From UBA2040 sp965660955 (GTDB lineage: Bacteria; Bacteroidota; Bacteroidia; Flavobacteriales_D; Crocinitomicaceae): 5,916 nt of DNA. Positions 5,290 to 5,916 of the stretch are shown piece by piece (positions within the stretch are counted from its first letter, which is position 1; every line of letters begins with the position of its first letter). Both the position numbers and the translations under genes were made by a program. The stretch spans positions 1-5,916 of the forward strand of contig CBFIBY010000156.1 in the NCBI GenBank assembly GCA_965660955.1. Direction: 5' to 3'. The notes under the pieces are model-generated. The model did no database searches. It saw nothing but the letters and a program-made list of their open reading frames with translations, and was not told the DNA's origin.

Positions 5290-5916
5290 ATGAAGACCAT
5301 TTTAACCACATTTCTCCTTACAATTTCACTTATTGTTAATGCTCAATCTAAGAATAAGGAAGTTCCAAAAAGCTTTACAAAATCGGTAGCGCTGATTGCG
5401 GTGTATTTGACGAAAAATGTTCGTGGAGAAGAAAAGAAGGTAGAAGCGATTTACGAATGGATTACGCAAAACATAGAATTCGACTATGCGAGTTTGGAAA
5501 AAAGTGAGTACCCATTCGTTCAAAATCCAGAGGAAGTATTAAAAACTAAGAAGGCGATAAGTCCGGGATATGTTGAATTGATGCGAGCCATGTTGGAAGT
5601 TATTGACATTGAAAGCGAACCTGTTCATGGTTATATTCACGACATGCATTGGATTCCCGGAAAGCAAATTGTGCAAGAGGGGCATGTTTGGATTGCCATA
5701 AAAATTGATAGAGTCTGGAGATTTGCTGATCCCACATGGGATGCGGGATATATTGGTCGAATACCCAAAAAGGTAAAACCGTACAAGGCTAAAAAGTACC
5801 TTGTCAATAAGTGGAAAAAACCCGAAAAAGAGAAAAAAGTTCTCGATAAAAGAGCCAAGAAAGAATTGGAAAGGAAAAAGAAGCACGATGAAAAGCCTGG
5901 ATATACCAAAAAGGTG
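5290..5916 (+). CDS. Exported transglutaminase-like superfamily protein with Cys-to-Ser change, 3' end cut off
   Basis: An open frame of 209 codons runs without a stop to the right edge, so the gene is partial. It begins with a signal peptide, MKTILTTFLLTISLIVNAQS, with probable cleavage after Ala18, so the protein is exported to the periplasm or beyond. A transglutaminase-like (papain-fold) domain follows. VEAIYEWITQNIEFDY (residues 51-66) is the helix before the active site, and PEEVLKTKKAISPGYVELM (80-98) aligns with the usual 'L..KKGVC.GYA.L' nucleophile segment. GHVWIAIKID (131-140) supplies His132, and FADPTWDAGY (145-154) supplies Asp147. At the nucleophile position this protein has Ser91 (AGT at 5560-5562), so ordinary thiol catalysis is doubtful. 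After about residue 160 the chain becomes very Lys/Glu-rich. Substrate is unknown. It could be a protease-like enzyme, a non-catalytic binding module or a decayed enzyme. Confidence 0.82.
   Translation, partial: MKTILTTFLLTISLIVNAQSKNKEVPKSFTKSVALIAVYLTKNVRGEEKKVEAIYEWITQNIEFDYASLEKSEYPFVQNPEEVLKTKKAISPGYVELMRAMLEVIDIESEPVHGYIHDMHWIPGKQIVQEGHVWIAIKIDRVWRFADPTWDAGYIGRIPKKVKPYKAKKYLVNKWKKPEKEKKVLDKRAKKELERKKKHDEKPGYTKKV

Noticed and set aside
5326..5909. Minus-strand open frames of 65, 115 and 90 codons
   Set aside because: The plus-strand frame from 5290 has a signal peptide, a -7 box and transglutaminase-like motifs throughout. The Phe/Leu-rich minus-strand products are complements of its Lys/Glu-rich tail.

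Overview
The window looks like ordinary chromosomal DNA from a Bacteroidota bacterium, most likely order Flavobacteriales; a Crocinitomicaceae/Fluviicola-like relative is a guess. Three things point there. The DNA is AT-rich. Shine-Dalgarno sites are absent, and promoters match the Bacteroidota -7 box TAnnTTTG at 1955-1962, 5133-5140 and 5253-5260. Finally, it carries Bacteroidota-type families: DUF4286 next to rsmA, and a DUF6427-like membrane protein. I see no mobile element, CRISPR array, rRNA or tRNA.

Layout. Reading leftward from about 1890 on the minus strand are a polytopic membrane protein (931-1890), purQ (150-842) and the first 48 codons of purD (1-145, cut by the window edge). PurQ and PurD act in de novo purine synthesis and are only 4 bp apart. 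From a divergent 75-bp spacer, a plus-strand pair runs rightward: a 104-residue DUF4286 protein (1966-2280) whose stop codon overlaps the start of rsmA (2277-3071), the 16S rRNA dimethyladenosine transferase. rsmA converges on dxs (3158-5116, minus), the first enzyme of the MEP isoprenoid pathway. A second divergent spacer (5117-5289) holds a promoter for dxs and one for an exported transglutaminase-like protein (5290 to beyond 5916).

How the genes relate: purQ and purD share a pathway, and DUF4286 and rsmA look translationally coupled. The other neighbours seem to be co-located housekeeping genes with no evident joint function.

The most unusual points are the transglutaminase-fold protein, which keeps the His and Asp of the catalytic triad but has Ser where the nucleophilic Cys is expected; the spacer at 1891-1965, where both divergent genes have -7 boxes so close to their ATGs that the mRNAs may be leaderless; and a stand-alone PurQ, which implies a split PurS/PurL/PurQ enzyme. 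I found no convincing new multi-gene system.
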